Below are positions 8,278-15,846 of a stretch of DNA of 44,322 nt, piece by piece. Under the pieces are notes generated by a model that had not been told where the DNA came from, searched no databases, and worked only from the letters and a program-made list of their open reading frames with translations. A program made the position numbers and the translations under genes. This stretch comes from Acetobacteraceae bacterium (lineage in GTDB: Bacteria; Pseudomonadota; Alphaproteobacteria; Acetobacterales; Acetobacteraceae): the NCBI GenBank assembly GCA_003151425.1, contig PLXO01000052.1, positions 1-44,322 of the forward strand, given 5' to 3'. The stretch's first letter is position 1; each line of letters opens with the position of its first letter.

Positions 8278-9524
8278 CTGACGACGACCAAACCTGCCGC
8301 ACCGGCGGCTCCATTATACGGTGTGGCACTATTCGCACCGGTACCGGCCCCCGCGGCACCTCCCCCAGGAAAATTGCCGACGACACCGCTTGTCCCACTG
8401 TTCTGAGTCCCGCCCATTGGGGCCGCTCCGCCGAGGCCGCCCTGATTCAAGATGCCTGCCTGTCCGGACGAACCCCAAATATTAACGTCCCCGCCCACAC
8501 CAATGCCGCCAGGGGTTGCCCCATTGAGCGGGCTTCCGACTGAGGCCAGCTGATTCAAGCCCCCTCCTGTGGCGCTGACATAGGTGCCAAATCTCGACGT
8601 GCCGCCCGCCGTCGCTCCGGCGCCCGCCATGGTCCCGCCATTTCCACCTGATCCGACCGTAACCGGAACAAGTTGACCGGCTAGGAGGTTTGCAATCCGC
8701 ATACGGGCATACCCCCCGCCGGCCCCTCCCCCGCTTGGTGTGCTATTCACCGACGCAAATGAACCGGAGCCGCCGCCCCAGAGTTCAACCTCCATCTGCG
8801 TCACGCCAGGTGGTACGGTAAAGTTGCCAGAACTCGTAAAGGTCTGCACACCGGACGCAAAGCCCGGTCTCAGCTGTGGCAACTTCCACGTGAGAAATGG
8901 TGCTGTCGGTGAAAGCGCAATGTTGGATACAAGGACTTCGGTCTGGCCGTAGCTCACATTGATCGTATACAAGCCGACCCAGCCGGCATCCACTGGCGGG
9001 CTCTGTTGCTGGCCAGTTAGCGCCGGAGCGCCCACCTTGAGTTCCAACTGAACCCGCTGTACACGCTGCGTATTTTGAGCAACGCTGGAGTTTGCGGGAC
9101 CGCTATACGGTTGTGCTGGGTTCGCCGCATTGTAATACGGTAGCACCACGGGGGTAACATCGCTTTCGAGGAATGAGGCCTGGATCAGATAATTGGCCGA
9201 CTGTCCCGAGGTCGTCGGAGTGACTAAAGAAAAGCCGGTGGAAGATATATTGATCCCCATCTTCACGAGAGGATCGGTCGTGTCCGCCGCCAAAGAACCA
9301 TATGACAGACTGTCGAGGGTAGTGAGCTGAATGAGGCTGCCTGGCCCGACCGTTACCCCAAGTGATGCAGGGGAGGTCGGGCTACACACCAGGCCATCAG
9401 CGATGGTGCTTTGTCCCAACACGGCCTGTGCTAAGTATCCCAAACCAACCATGGCACTGCGATTAATAGACAACAGATCTGTGTCAAGCGGGATACTTCC
9501 GGGATAGACTATGTTTCTGTCCAT
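8271..9524 (-). CDS. Baseplate/tail fibre protein with glycine-rich tip
   Basis: A 417-residue protein. Residues 1 to about 225 are a non-repetitive N-terminal region (MDRNIVYPGSIPLDTDLLS) of the kind that docks to the baseplate. After a strand motif (TFTSSGNFTVPPGVTQMEV, about 227-245) the remaining 170 residues are dominated by Gly, Ala, Ser and Asn (GGGAGGGYARMRI, PGGGAAGAGTGANS) and end in GLVVVRW. Gly-rich C-termini of this sort are common at phage fibre ends. They are known to form polyglycine-helix receptor-binding tips in some adhesins. The order after gpI fits a P2 gpH or Mu gpS-like position. GAGGG lies four to six bases before the ATG. Confidence 0.7.
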   Translation of the reverse strand: MDRNIVYPGSIPLDTDLLSINRSAMVGLGYLAQAVLGQSTIADGLVCSPTSPASLGVTVGPGSLIQLTTLDSLSYGSLAADTTDPLVKMGINISSTGFSLVTPTTSGQSANYLIQASFLESDVTPVVLPYYNAANPAQPYSGPANSSVAQNTQRVQRVQLELKVGAPALTGQQQSPPVDAGWVGLYTINVSYGQTEVLVSNIALSPTAPFLTWKLPQLRPGFASGVQTFTSSGNFTVPPGVTQMEVELWGGGSGSFASVNSTPSGGGAGGGYARMRIANLLAGQLVPVTVGSGGNGGTMAGAGATAGGTSRFGTYVSATGGGLNQLASVGSPLNGATPGGIGVGGDVNIWGSSGQAGILNQGGLGGAAPMGGTQNSGTSGVVGNFPGGGAAGAGTGANSATPYNGAAGAAGLVVVRW

Positions 9525-9543
9525 AAGACCCTCTGCGAGTGTA

Positions 9544-10218
9544 TTAGTCGATGATCTGCGTCCAACCTATCGTCGCGGCTGGCAGAACGCCCGTGATCGC
9601 TAAATAGATATCGGCATCGGTAACCTGGGCCTGAACCATGGCCAAAGACGCATACTCGATCGCGCCCCCCCCATAACCACCGGAAAAGCCGCCCCATCCG
9701 GTCACCTGCCCTATTCCACCGTCGTTGAGTCGGTAGGCAGTAACAAAACATTGGAACGGAAGGTTCAGATTACCCCAGCCACCTGCAGCATTGTAGGCTA
9801 TCCCGCCGCCCCGTCCCTCAAGCGACGCGTAACCTCCGGTGTCAGTTGTCCGAGCGGGCTCAAATATGATCGGCGCCCGCCCCGTGAGATCCTGTAGCAC
9901 AGATTCGACGGCCGAACGCGTCGCGCGTTCCCGGAACATCTCAAGAATAATGCGCCTACGCAGCGCGTCGTCACCTTCACTCGGTTGCCGCCTGAGTCGT
10001 CGGCCGAAAAAATCCCATGCTATCAAGTCCAGCCACATGTCGCCGGCGGTAAGAATTCGGGTCTGCGATGTGGCATACTGCAGCATAACGTGTATAAGCG
10101 ACCATGCGGCCCCTAGGCCACCAAGCAGACTGTCCAATATAGGAGCGCTGTCGGGAAACCAACTCTCGGGCAGCACAGCAGTCAGTCGATTTTGGAAATC
10201 AGATTGGTCACCAATCAT
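9544..10218 (-). CDS. Baseplate protein, gpI / Mu gp48-like
   Basis: A 224-residue protein directly after baseplate J, with one base between that gene's TGA and this ATG. The first 110 residues are helical and match the tail protein I/gp48 pattern: a ...LPESWFPDSAP... opening, then TAGDMWLDLIAWDFFGRRL and DALRRRIILEMFRERATR. This is the region that attaches fibres and closes the outer baseplate in P2 and Mu. Residues about 125-200 are Gly/Tyr-rich (GGFSGGYGGGAIEY), and a short C-terminal strand region follows. It acts between gpJ and the fibre proteins encoded next. The family call is by motif and position. Confidence 0.7.
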   Translation of the reverse strand: MIGDQSDFQNRLTAVLPESWFPDSAPILDSLLGGLGAAWSLIHVMLQYATSQTRILTAGDMWLDLIAWDFFGRRLRRQPSEGDDALRRRIILEMFRERATRSAVESVLQDLTGRAPIIFEPARTTDTGGYASLEGRGGGIAYNAAGGWGNLNLPFQCFVTAYRLNDGGIGQVTGWGGFSGGYGGGAIEYASLAMVQAQVTDADIYLAITGVLPAATIGWTQIID

Positions 10219-10219
10219 A

Positions 10220-11344
10220 TCAGTTCACCGAAACAGTTCCAGCCCTAACAATCCCGATCTCGCCGGGAACAATATCAATCGTGCCGCCATTTACCTGCAG
10301 AACCGTGACGTTAGTAACGGCGCTACTAGCATCATAGGCCACCTGCGCGATGCGCGTTAATGGCAACAACCTTCCAATTGTCAACGTATTTATGTAACTC
10401 GCAACGGCAGACGCAACCTTCGAGGCAATGATGGAGCTCGCGGCTCCGGGGGCCACCGATAGCGTCAGTGTGACGTTCGCCTGGACAACATTAGGTGCTT
10501 GCACCGAAAATATTGACCCAATAGGCCGGACGGAATCGACACTGCCATATACGATCGAAAGCAGCGAAGACGGCGGGTAGCCGGAGCCGTCATCGATCGT
10601 GATAACAAAGCTCCCGAGCCGGGTTGCGCCGCTCGGGTCGACGTTTTCCGTAATTACAAAATCTAATCCCTGCTGAATACTGGTGATCGCATACGCCACA
10701 GCGCTGATGGTCGCCCGTGAACGGCTCTGCAGATAATTTTGAAAGCTCGCGCGAAAGGCAGCATCTGGCTCCGCGTCAACCCCGTTCAGGGTCGCTGTTG
10801 GATTGGTAACCAAGTCAACACCTGGCAGTGCGGTGGCGATCATCGAGATCGTGTTGGCCAAGACGTTACCGGTACTGCCAGGCACCTGCGCGACGATCGG
10901 AACTGTGAGAGAATTCACGCCCGGACCGATCATGTACCCATTGAGCTGCACGTTCCACACTGAATTTGTGGCATCAGCCGTAACGGCAAATGTCAGGGTA
11001 CCGTCCCCAGTTCGAACCAAAACGCCGACGGGTACTAGCGAGGATGCCGTCGCCGTATAGCGTGAAAACGTCACCGATCCGACTGCGGGCACAGCGGGAA
11101 GACGGCTCAGCGACATATCCGCCATCCAGCTATCGAGATCCGCCCCGACACTGGTGGCGGCCCTGGTCATCTGCAAGACCTGAAGGATCAACCATTGCAT
11201 CCAAAGCGCCACGGACGCATTAGCTTCCAGAACTGCCCGCAGCGTAGAACCAATCGTGAGGTCCAGCAACTGAGTAGCCGCGGACTGCACCGCGGCAGCC
11301 ATGTTCTGGACCAGGGAGGTGAACGTTTGAAGAGAGAGCTGCAT
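10220..11344 (-). CDS. Baseplate wedge protein J (gpJ / Mu gp47-like)
   Basis: A 374-residue protein with the baseplate J layout: a helical N-terminus (LQTFTSLVQNMAAAVQ), the TIGSTLRAVLEANASVALW segment at about 30-50, the DLDSWMADMSL motif near 68-78, then beta domains with a VPAVGSVTFSR strand and a C-terminal LTRIAQVAYDAS and VTNVTVLQVNGG region. In Mu and P2 this forms the outer wedge of the baseplate that triggers sheath contraction. It starts two bases after the gp25-like gene and is followed by gpI, the standard V-W-J-I order. Length is near normal for Mu gp47. Confidence 0.9.
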   Translation of the reverse strand: MQLSLQTFTSLVQNMAAAVQSAATQLLDLTIGSTLRAVLEANASVALWMQWLILQVLQMTRAATSVGADLDSWMADMSLSRLPAVPAVGSVTFSRYTATASSLVPVGVLVRTGDGTLTFAVTADATNSVWNVQLNGYMIGPGVNSLTVPIVAQVPGSTGNVLANTISMIATALPGVDLVTNPTATLNGVDAEPDAAFRASFQNYLQSRSRATISAVAYAITSIQQGLDFVITENVDPSGATRLGSFVITIDDGSGYPPSSLLSIVYGSVDSVRPIGSIFSVQAPNVVQANVTLTLSVAPGAASSIIASKVASAVASYINTLTIGRLLPLTRIAQVAYDASSAVTNVTVLQVNGGTIDIVPGEIGIVRAGTVSVN

Positions 11345-11346
11345 GA

Positions 11347-11724
11347 TCAGCTACTTACCGAGAATGTCAGCATTTGCGTCTCACCGCTTAGTGAATCGGT
11401 GTATTGAATATTAACGTATACCGTCGACAAGGCGCCCGCCGAGGATACCTGCACATCGATGGCAGGTTCCGGTGTCCGAGCGACGGCTGCCTCCCGGAAT
11501 ATTTGACTCCGTATCGTCGCTGTGATATGCGTCTCGTTCGCAGGAGTGCCAACGAAACCGCCTAATCCGGCGCCATAGTCGGTGTGCCAGATATAATCCC
11601 CGGGATTGGTGAGTAGGCGGCGCAGCACTCTTTGCTGGCCCAAAGTCGATCCCGATACGAATGCGAGATCTCCCGTTGCGCTGGTGGTCAAGTCAGTTTC
11701 CCAGATGTGGAAGACATCGTTCAC
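11347..11724 (-). CDS. Baseplate wedge protein, gp25 / gpW-like
   Basis: A 125-residue protein. Start is GTG at 11724 with AGGAC upstream. No ATG in this frame gives a plausible N-terminus. It has the gp25/Mu gp46 pattern: LAFVSGSTLGQQRVLRRLLTNPGDYIWHTDYGAGL near 18-52, ITATIRSQIFREAAV, and alternating C-terminal strands. gp25-like proteins nucleate the sheath on the baseplate, and their Glu-Pro-Arg core is often diverged in Mu-type phages. It lies between the spike gene and baseplate J, as in P2 (V-W-J) and Mu (45-46-47). Confidence 0.8.
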   Translation of the reverse strand: MNDVFHIWETDLTTSATGDLAFVSGSTLGQQRVLRRLLTNPGDYIWHTDYGAGLGGFVGTPANETHITATIRSQIFREAAVARTPEPAIDVQVSSAGALSTVYVNIQYTDSLSGETQMLTFSVSS

Positions 11725-11729
11725 GTGTT

Positions 11730-12245
11730 TCAGTCCTGCTCGTTGGAGATCGATGTCGTGCCGCCGCGTGAGTCGACATGCGTATGCCCATCGTAATGCG
11801 CACGAAGGCCCGAGAGGGAGCCATGGCTATCGTAGACATCGCCGTTCACATACAGATCCCCACCCATACGAATGGTACCGTCATTTTGAAGCTTGACGAA
11901 GCTGCCGGAACTGTGCACGAGCCAGAACTCCCCAACTGGGGCGGCTGGCGGCAGTTGGGTGGTGCTAAATGCGGCACCAATGATCACCCCATGCTCAGCG
12001 TTGCCCTCCTGCGCTAACACCATTACTTGATCGCCCGGCGACGGCGGGCAAATGAGACCCCAACCGGCGCCAACCCAAGGGGATAAGACCGGCAACCAAC
12101 CACTTAGAACCCCCTCGGGCTGCAGAGTTACTCGTGCGCACGCCGAATTGGTATCCACAGAGCTCACGACGCCAAACCGTGGCTGGCCCGCCCCACAATC
12201 CAGAGCGTCGGCGTGCGCCTTTATGATGTTTAGGAGACGTTCCAT
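11730..12245 (-). CDS. Baseplate spike protein, gpV / Mu gp45-like
   Basis: About 171 residues. The ATG at 12245 lies three bases after the hub gene's TAG; a TTG one codon earlier is also possible. Residues about 20-95 form the OB-fold-like base (RFGVVSSVDTNSACARVTL, ICPPSPGDQVMVLAQEG, GVIIGAAF). Residues about 110-170 form the beta-helical spike (FWLVHSSGSFVKLQ, LYVNGDVYD). The C-terminal HYDGHTHVDSRGG contains the HxH that binds an iron ion at the needle tip in P2-type spikes. The protein caps the tube and punctures the outer membrane on contraction. The spike is short, as in P2 and Mu. Confidence 0.88.
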   Translation of the reverse strand: MERLLNIIKAHADALDCGAGQPRFGVVSSVDTNSACARVTLQPEGVLSGWLPVLSPWVGAGWGLICPPSPGDQVMVLAQEGNAEHGVIIGAAFSTTQLPPAAPVGEFWLVHSSGSFVKLQNDGTIRMGGDLYVNGDVYDSHGSLSGLRAHYDGHTHVDSRGGTTSISNEQD

Positions 12246-12248
12246 CAA

Positions 12249-13349
12249 CTAGCTCGCGGTCGCACCGGCAGCGCCGGGTTGATTGCTCGACGTGGACCGA
12301 GGGCTGCTGCCCTTCGCCTTTATTCGCTGCGTAAATCCATCATTCAAGCTAAGGCGCCGCTCGACGAGATCGATATAGTACGTTTGGTCGAATTGGGTGC
12401 CCGTGCCGGTCAAGATTAGCTGGCCGATCGGAGTCAGTAAGAGATCGCCTGGCACGGTAAATTCCACAACTCGTTCATGCATGGTGAGATCATTCAGCTT
12501 TTTTTGAGCGAAATTCAAAGCCTGGCCCGCAGTTAGGTTGGGGCTCACAAACACGTATTGCTGGGGGTTAGATGGTCCACCCGAACTAGAACCCGCGTTA
12601 TTCGCGCCGGTCACTGTTTGGGCAAATGCACTGCCTTGGCGGGAGTTCCAAGTCTTGACAGTTACCGCGATACCTCGCGCGAGGGTTAGGCGTCGCTCAA
12701 GTCTCATATCGATGCAGTTGGCCGGCGTGATCAGATATGGAGATGGGGTCGCAGTGTTCGACGGAAGAAAATTCAGGGCCGTGCCAGTCACCGAGACATC
12801 GAAACCCTCTTGTAGAGCCAAGAACACCAACAAATCCCATTCCGTGGTCGACCGGCTGAACTGACCAAGTGTTATACGATCATGCTCATCCTGATAATAC
12901 CTTCCCACCGGGGTCATGGTTTGTACCACATTGGGTGTCAGATCATGCCGCTTCGCTAGCAATGATGCGATTTCGCTCGAAGTACGATTAGAAAATGTCT
13001 CTTCAGTGCGAGCTTCGATCAACTGCGCCGACAAGTCACGCCCAGAAATATGAACTAGTCCACCTGTGGCATTTATCGCAACCGTATCCACAGTGCCGGT
13101 AAAAAGACTGACGAACGAACAGGCATCCAGGCTAAATAGGATTTGGACTGCAATCTCTAATTCCGAGGCCCAGAAGATTCTCCCAAAGGGGAGGCCGACG
13201 TTCAATGCAAAGGATGCAGAAAACGTGTCCGCAGAGAAGTGGTTGTTGCAAATGACTTCAACTTCTATCAAGCCTGGAACCAATACACCATTCGCTAAAA
13301 TGCGCGCTAAGGGCGATCGCTGCGAGGTTAGCGGGTCACTGAGCGGCAA
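12249..13349 (-). CDS. Baseplate hub protein, late control gpD / Mu gp44-like
   Basis: A 366-residue protein with the gpD/gp44 pattern: an N-terminal beta domain (GVLVPGLIEVEV, SASFALNVGLPFGR), a tube-like domain (VHISGRDLSAQLIEAR near 98-113) and a C-terminal part (GQLILTGTGTQFDQTYYID). The hub sits between tube and spike. The only usable start is TTG at 13349, with GGAGGAGG ending two bases before it and inside the end of the LysM-like gene, so the two genes overlap by 14 bases. Upstream in this frame a stop prevents any longer N-terminus. The last 25 residues are low-complexity Ser/Pro/Ala. Confidence 0.85.
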   Translation of the reverse strand: MPLSDPLTSQRSPLARILANGVLVPGLIEVEVICNNHFSADTFSASFALNVGLPFGRIFWASELEIAVQILFSLDACSFVSLFTGTVDTVAINATGGLVHISGRDLSAQLIEARTEETFSNRTSSEIASLLAKRHDLTPNVVQTMTPVGRYYQDEHDRITLGQFSRSTTEWDLLVFLALQEGFDVSVTGTALNFLPSNTATPSPYLITPANCIDMRLERRLTLARGIAVTVKTWNSRQGSAFAQTVTGANNAGSSSGGPSNPQQYVFVSPNLTAGQALNFAQKKLNDLTMHERVVEFTVPGDLLLTPIGQLILTGTGTQFDQTYYIDLVERRLSLNDGFTQRIKAKGSSPRSTSSNQPGAAGATAS

Positions 13350-13521
13350 TGCCTCCTCCTGCGGCCTGATCGATGTCGGGGATCATCAGGATCACGACGC
13401 CAATCAACATCGGATCCGATATGTCGTTGAGCTGAGCGATCCGAATCCATTGCGTTGCATCGGCGAGTTCGGCGGCGGCGACTTGAAACAAATTACCCCC
13501 TGTTACGATGATCGTTTTCAC
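13336..13521 (-). CDS. LysM-like tail protein X
   Basis: A 61-residue protein starting at GTG 13521, two bases after the previous gene's TGA. It has the gpX/LysM layout (TGGNLFQVAAAELADATQW, then QLNDISDPMLIGVVILMIP), the small domain that in P2-type phages clamps the baseplate hub and may contact peptidoglycan. It precedes gpD, exactly as X precedes D in P2-like phages. Its 3' end carries the ribosome binding site of the hub gene. Confidence 0.75.
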   Translation of the reverse strand: MKTIIVTGGNLFQVAAAELADATQWIRIAQLNDISDPMLIGVVILMIPDIDQAAGGGIAAQ

Positions 13522-13523
13522 GA

Positions 13524-14264
13524 TCAGGTACTCGCGTTCACAAGATTGATGGTGGCGCGGCCAATGTACGCTTCGGCTAACGTCAAAGAACTGATCTGTT
13601 GAGCCGCCGACACCATGCTACCGAATGTACCAGCCGTGAATGATATCTGGCCATCGGTGGTCCACGAGACCGATCCGAGAGCCCATTCGGCCTGAGAAAT
13701 ACCAGACGCCACCAGGGCGCTGGCGCTTGCTAGAGTATTCAACGCAGAAGTGTAAGAAGCGGTTCCCTTCAAGGCCGCGTCTGGCGCACCAAGCGCGCTC
13801 TGTGTGTCCGACAGATCAATCCCAGCGGCCGCAGCGAAGCTGAAGGCAGTTGTGACGTCGGACAGCGCATCATCCGCAAGCGATATTACCGACGCTACCA
13901 CGCTGCTAGCCTCATCACATACCACGGTACAAGTCATACGATAGGGGATCCACCAGCCGGATCGATAATCCGCCTCAAATTTTTTGATTATTACAGAATA
14001 AAAGAACACGTCCCATGTTAGCGGTACGGGAAAGCCCGATACGCGCATTTCATCGATCACTCGGGCGCGAAGGGTGGCATCGGGACCGGAGAAAGTTCCG
14101 GAAAACAAGATATCCGCATCGTCCCGGCCGAGCGCGTCAATCACCCGCGTCCCTCCCGGCAGACGATGAATAACCAGGCGCTGAACCCCGCCAATATTGA
14201 TGGTTGCCGGCACCTCGAAATCCCGGAACGAAATGGGACCAAGCAGTAGCGCGACGTTCGGCAT
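13524..14264 (-). CDS. Baseplate/tail protein in gpU / Mu gp43 position
   Basis: A 246-residue protein. The ATG at 14264 is chosen because AGGAG lies ten bases upstream and the preceding gene ends at 14281; an earlier ATG in frame would overlap that gene. Residues 1-125 are beta-rich (LLGPISFRDFEVPATINIGG, RVIDALGRDDADILFSGTF, YRMTCTVVCDEA), like the N-terminal domain of proteins between the tape measure and hub in contractile phages (gpU, Mu gp43, XkdP/Q-type). Residues 130-246 are Ala/Ser-rich and helical. Its likely role is tail-baseplate joining near the hub. The exact family is unsure. Confidence 0.6.
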   Translation of the reverse strand: MPNVALLLGPISFRDFEVPATINIGGVQRLVIHRLPGGTRVIDALGRDDADILFSGTFSGPDATLRARVIDEMRVSGFPVPLTWDVFFYSVIIKKFEADYRSGWWIPYRMTCTVVCDEASSVVASVISLADDALSDVTTAFSFAAAAGIDLSDTQSALGAPDAALKGTASYTSALNTLASASALVASGISQAEWALGSVSWTTDGQISFTAGTFGSMVSAAQQISSLTLAEAYIGRATINLVNAST

Positions 14265-14280
14265 TATGCAGCTTCTCCTG

Positions 14281-15300
14281 TCAAGCGCCGACCGGCGCAC
14301 CAGGCCACGTAGCCGTCATGCGAGGATCGAACCCGGTTGTAGCCGCCCGCGGTAGGTCAGCTGCCTTGACAAGGCGATCAGTCATCCACCGCCCAAGCCG
14401 CGAGCCGTCGACATAAATGTCGCCTTGCAATGCAGTCGATTGCCGCTCCGTCGGTAATGGAGTTGCCGATGGCAAGGCCTCATTGGCGCTCGGGGAACAT
14501 GCCCAGGCACCCGCATCGTACGGGGATGCACGCGCGCCCTGCGAAAAACCCACTTGCGATCCGGCTGCCCACTGTGGTGACGGATGCAAGGCGGGATGTT
14601 TCCCGGGTAATGGCGCCGAGATATTCGCTGCTTTAGGCAGTGACAATCGCGAATCCGCGTCGGTAATAACGGCTGGCGGCGGGGTGGTACCAGGGCTCAT
14701 GAACAGGTCATCTCCTGATTCATCCCGGGGCGCGACACGAGCCGTCGTGGGAGACGGAATTTGCAGCGGATAGCGGACCGGGCCGAAATCGGCGATCGTC
14801 GCGCCATTACCCACTTGCTGACTCATGCCCGGCACCGACCTCAAAACACCGGGCTTTAGTGACAGGACGTCCGACGGTGTCATGTCAGGGCGATTTGCCG
14901 GCGCCGTTTCAACCTCTGCGGTGGCCTGGGACGCACGAAGAGTGAACATCGACATTGCAGCAGGAAGAGAAAATACAGGCGTAGGGCTTCTGGCTGCCAT
15001 AAGCAGGTCCGAGTGGTTCGAAGCAAACAAGCCCGGATCGACACGGAACGGATCAAGGGGAAGTGGAATAGACTTGTCATCACGTCCACGAGCAGGTGCG
15101 GTCGATCCCGTGTTAATCAGCTCGGCGACACCGGGGCGAACCTGCAGATCGGCCGCGGCGCGCGTCAAATGCTTCAAACGTGTCGCACTGCTGTCGACAA
15201 CACCATTCAGCGCGAGAAGATCCCGGCGGATGGTCGCCAGCCCCTCCGATACACCGTTGTCCAGAGCCAGGGTGATGCCGATTGTATAAGCGTCAATCAT
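14281..15300 (-). CDS. Short tape-measure-like protein
   Basis: A 339-residue protein in the tape-measure slot, between the chaperone pair and the gpU-position gene. The first 55 residues resemble a tape-measure N-terminus (IGITLALDNGVSEGLATIRR, then ATRLKHLTRAA), and the last 45 (LQGDIYVDGSRLGRWMTD) resemble the conserved end of some minor tail proteins. The middle (about 60-290) is Pro/Ser/Ala-rich, with no long coiled coil or hydrophobic segments. Known contractile tape measures (Mu gp42, P2 gpT) are about 750-815 residues. At the usual 0.15 nm per residue this one would set a tail of only about 50 nm. It could be a true short ruler, a relic with its centre deleted, or a different tail protein. 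AGGG precedes the ATG. Confidence 0.5.
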   Translation of the reverse strand: MIDAYTIGITLALDNGVSEGLATIRRDLLALNGVVDSSATRLKHLTRAAADLQVRPGVAELINTGSTAPARGRDDKSIPLPLDPFRVDPGLFASNHSDLLMAARSPTPVFSLPAAMSMFTLRASQATAEVETAPANRPDMTPSDVLSLKPGVLRSVPGMSQQVGNGATIADFGPVRYPLQIPSPTTARVAPRDESGDDLFMSPGTTPPPAVITDADSRLSLPKAANISAPLPGKHPALHPSPQWAAGSQVGFSQGARASPYDAGAWACSPSANEALPSATPLPTERQSTALQGDIYVDGSRLGRWMTDRLVKAADLPRAATTGFDPRMTATWPGAPVGA

Positions 15301-15301
15301 T

Positions 15302-15676
15302 TCATAACCCTGACATTAGTTGAGCGAATATCTGGCCAATGCGCTCCGCTATGGCAGGCCCTGATTGCCGACCTGCCACACCCAGAAAGGGATCGGGTGG
15401 TCTTCCGGCGGACCCTAACTCCCTCGTTACCGCCACTGAATCGGCCGACCCAATTACAGCGGAGTGCTCGTCTACGCGATGCGATACAACCGCCGCAGTC
15501 GCAGTCGCTCGCCCGCGTCGGCTCGCGCCACCCTCATCAGCCGGCGATGCCGCTATTGCCTTGACGGTCGCCTCCAGGTCGCGTGCCGCCTGCTCCAGCG
15601 CATCTGTTTCGGTATGCCCAACACCGAGGCAGGATAATCGATCCGCGAACGCCTTCAGGCCGCCAATCGAGATCAC
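15302..15676 (-). CDS. HK97-gp10-like tail component
   Basis: About 124 residues. I choose GTG at 15676: it overlaps the stop of the preceding frame as GTGA, and AAGGAG lies seven bases upstream. Starts at ATG 15694 or TTG 15706 would lack such a site. The sequence follows the HK97 gp10 pattern: ISIGGLKAFADRLSCLG at the start, an Ala/Glu-rich helix, a VVSHRVDEHSAVIGSAD strand region, and TRELGSAGRPPDPFLGVAG, the ELG....PPxPFLxxA signature. Proteins of this group complete the tail or head-tail joint. They usually lie near the neck genes, so a position behind the chaperone is uncommon. Confidence 0.55.
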   Translation of the reverse strand: MISIGGLKAFADRLSCLGVGHTETDALEQAARDLEATVKAIAASPADEGGASRRGRATATAAVVSHRVDEHSAVIGSADSVAVTRELGSAGRPPDPFLGVAGRQSGPAIAERIGQIFAQLMSGL

Positions 15677-15846
15677 CTGCGCTCCTTCCAGCATAGGTTG
15701 TGCCAATCAAACTCCCTACCATCGATCGTGCCGAGCGCCACGATCCACGCAAGCCGTTCGTCGGGCGGCAGACTAAATGCCACATCCAAGGGCACCCCGT
15801 TCCTGACCAAGAACAGACAGTCAACCAGATCGGGGTGCCTGCTCAG
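15673..15846 (-). CDS. -1 frameshift extension of the tail assembly chaperone
   Basis: A 57-codon open frame begins at CTG 15846, one base before the chaperone's stop, and ends at TGA 15675-15673. It reads LSRHPDLVDCLFLVRNG, then VPLDVAFSLPPDERLAWIV and ends FDWHNLCWKERR. That is a protein-like composition with a Trp/Asp-rich C-terminus, as often seen in gpGT-type tails. It has no ATG of its own near the start. It is entered exactly by a -1 shift at GGGAAAC, which would give a fusion of about 172 residues (115 + 57). Its stop overlaps the GTG of the HK97-gp10-like gene. In lambda and many other tailed phages the shifted product recruits tail protein to the tape measure. Confidence 0.8.
   Translation of the reverse strand: MSRHPDLVDCLFLVRNGVPLDVAFSLPPDERLAWIVALGTIDGREFDWHNLCWKERR

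Noticed and set aside
14281..15706. Possible frameshifted full-length tape measure spanning the 339- and 124-residue genes
   Set aside because: Each has its own start signal, and the shorter one has an HK97-gp10-like pattern. Joining them would still give a short protein.
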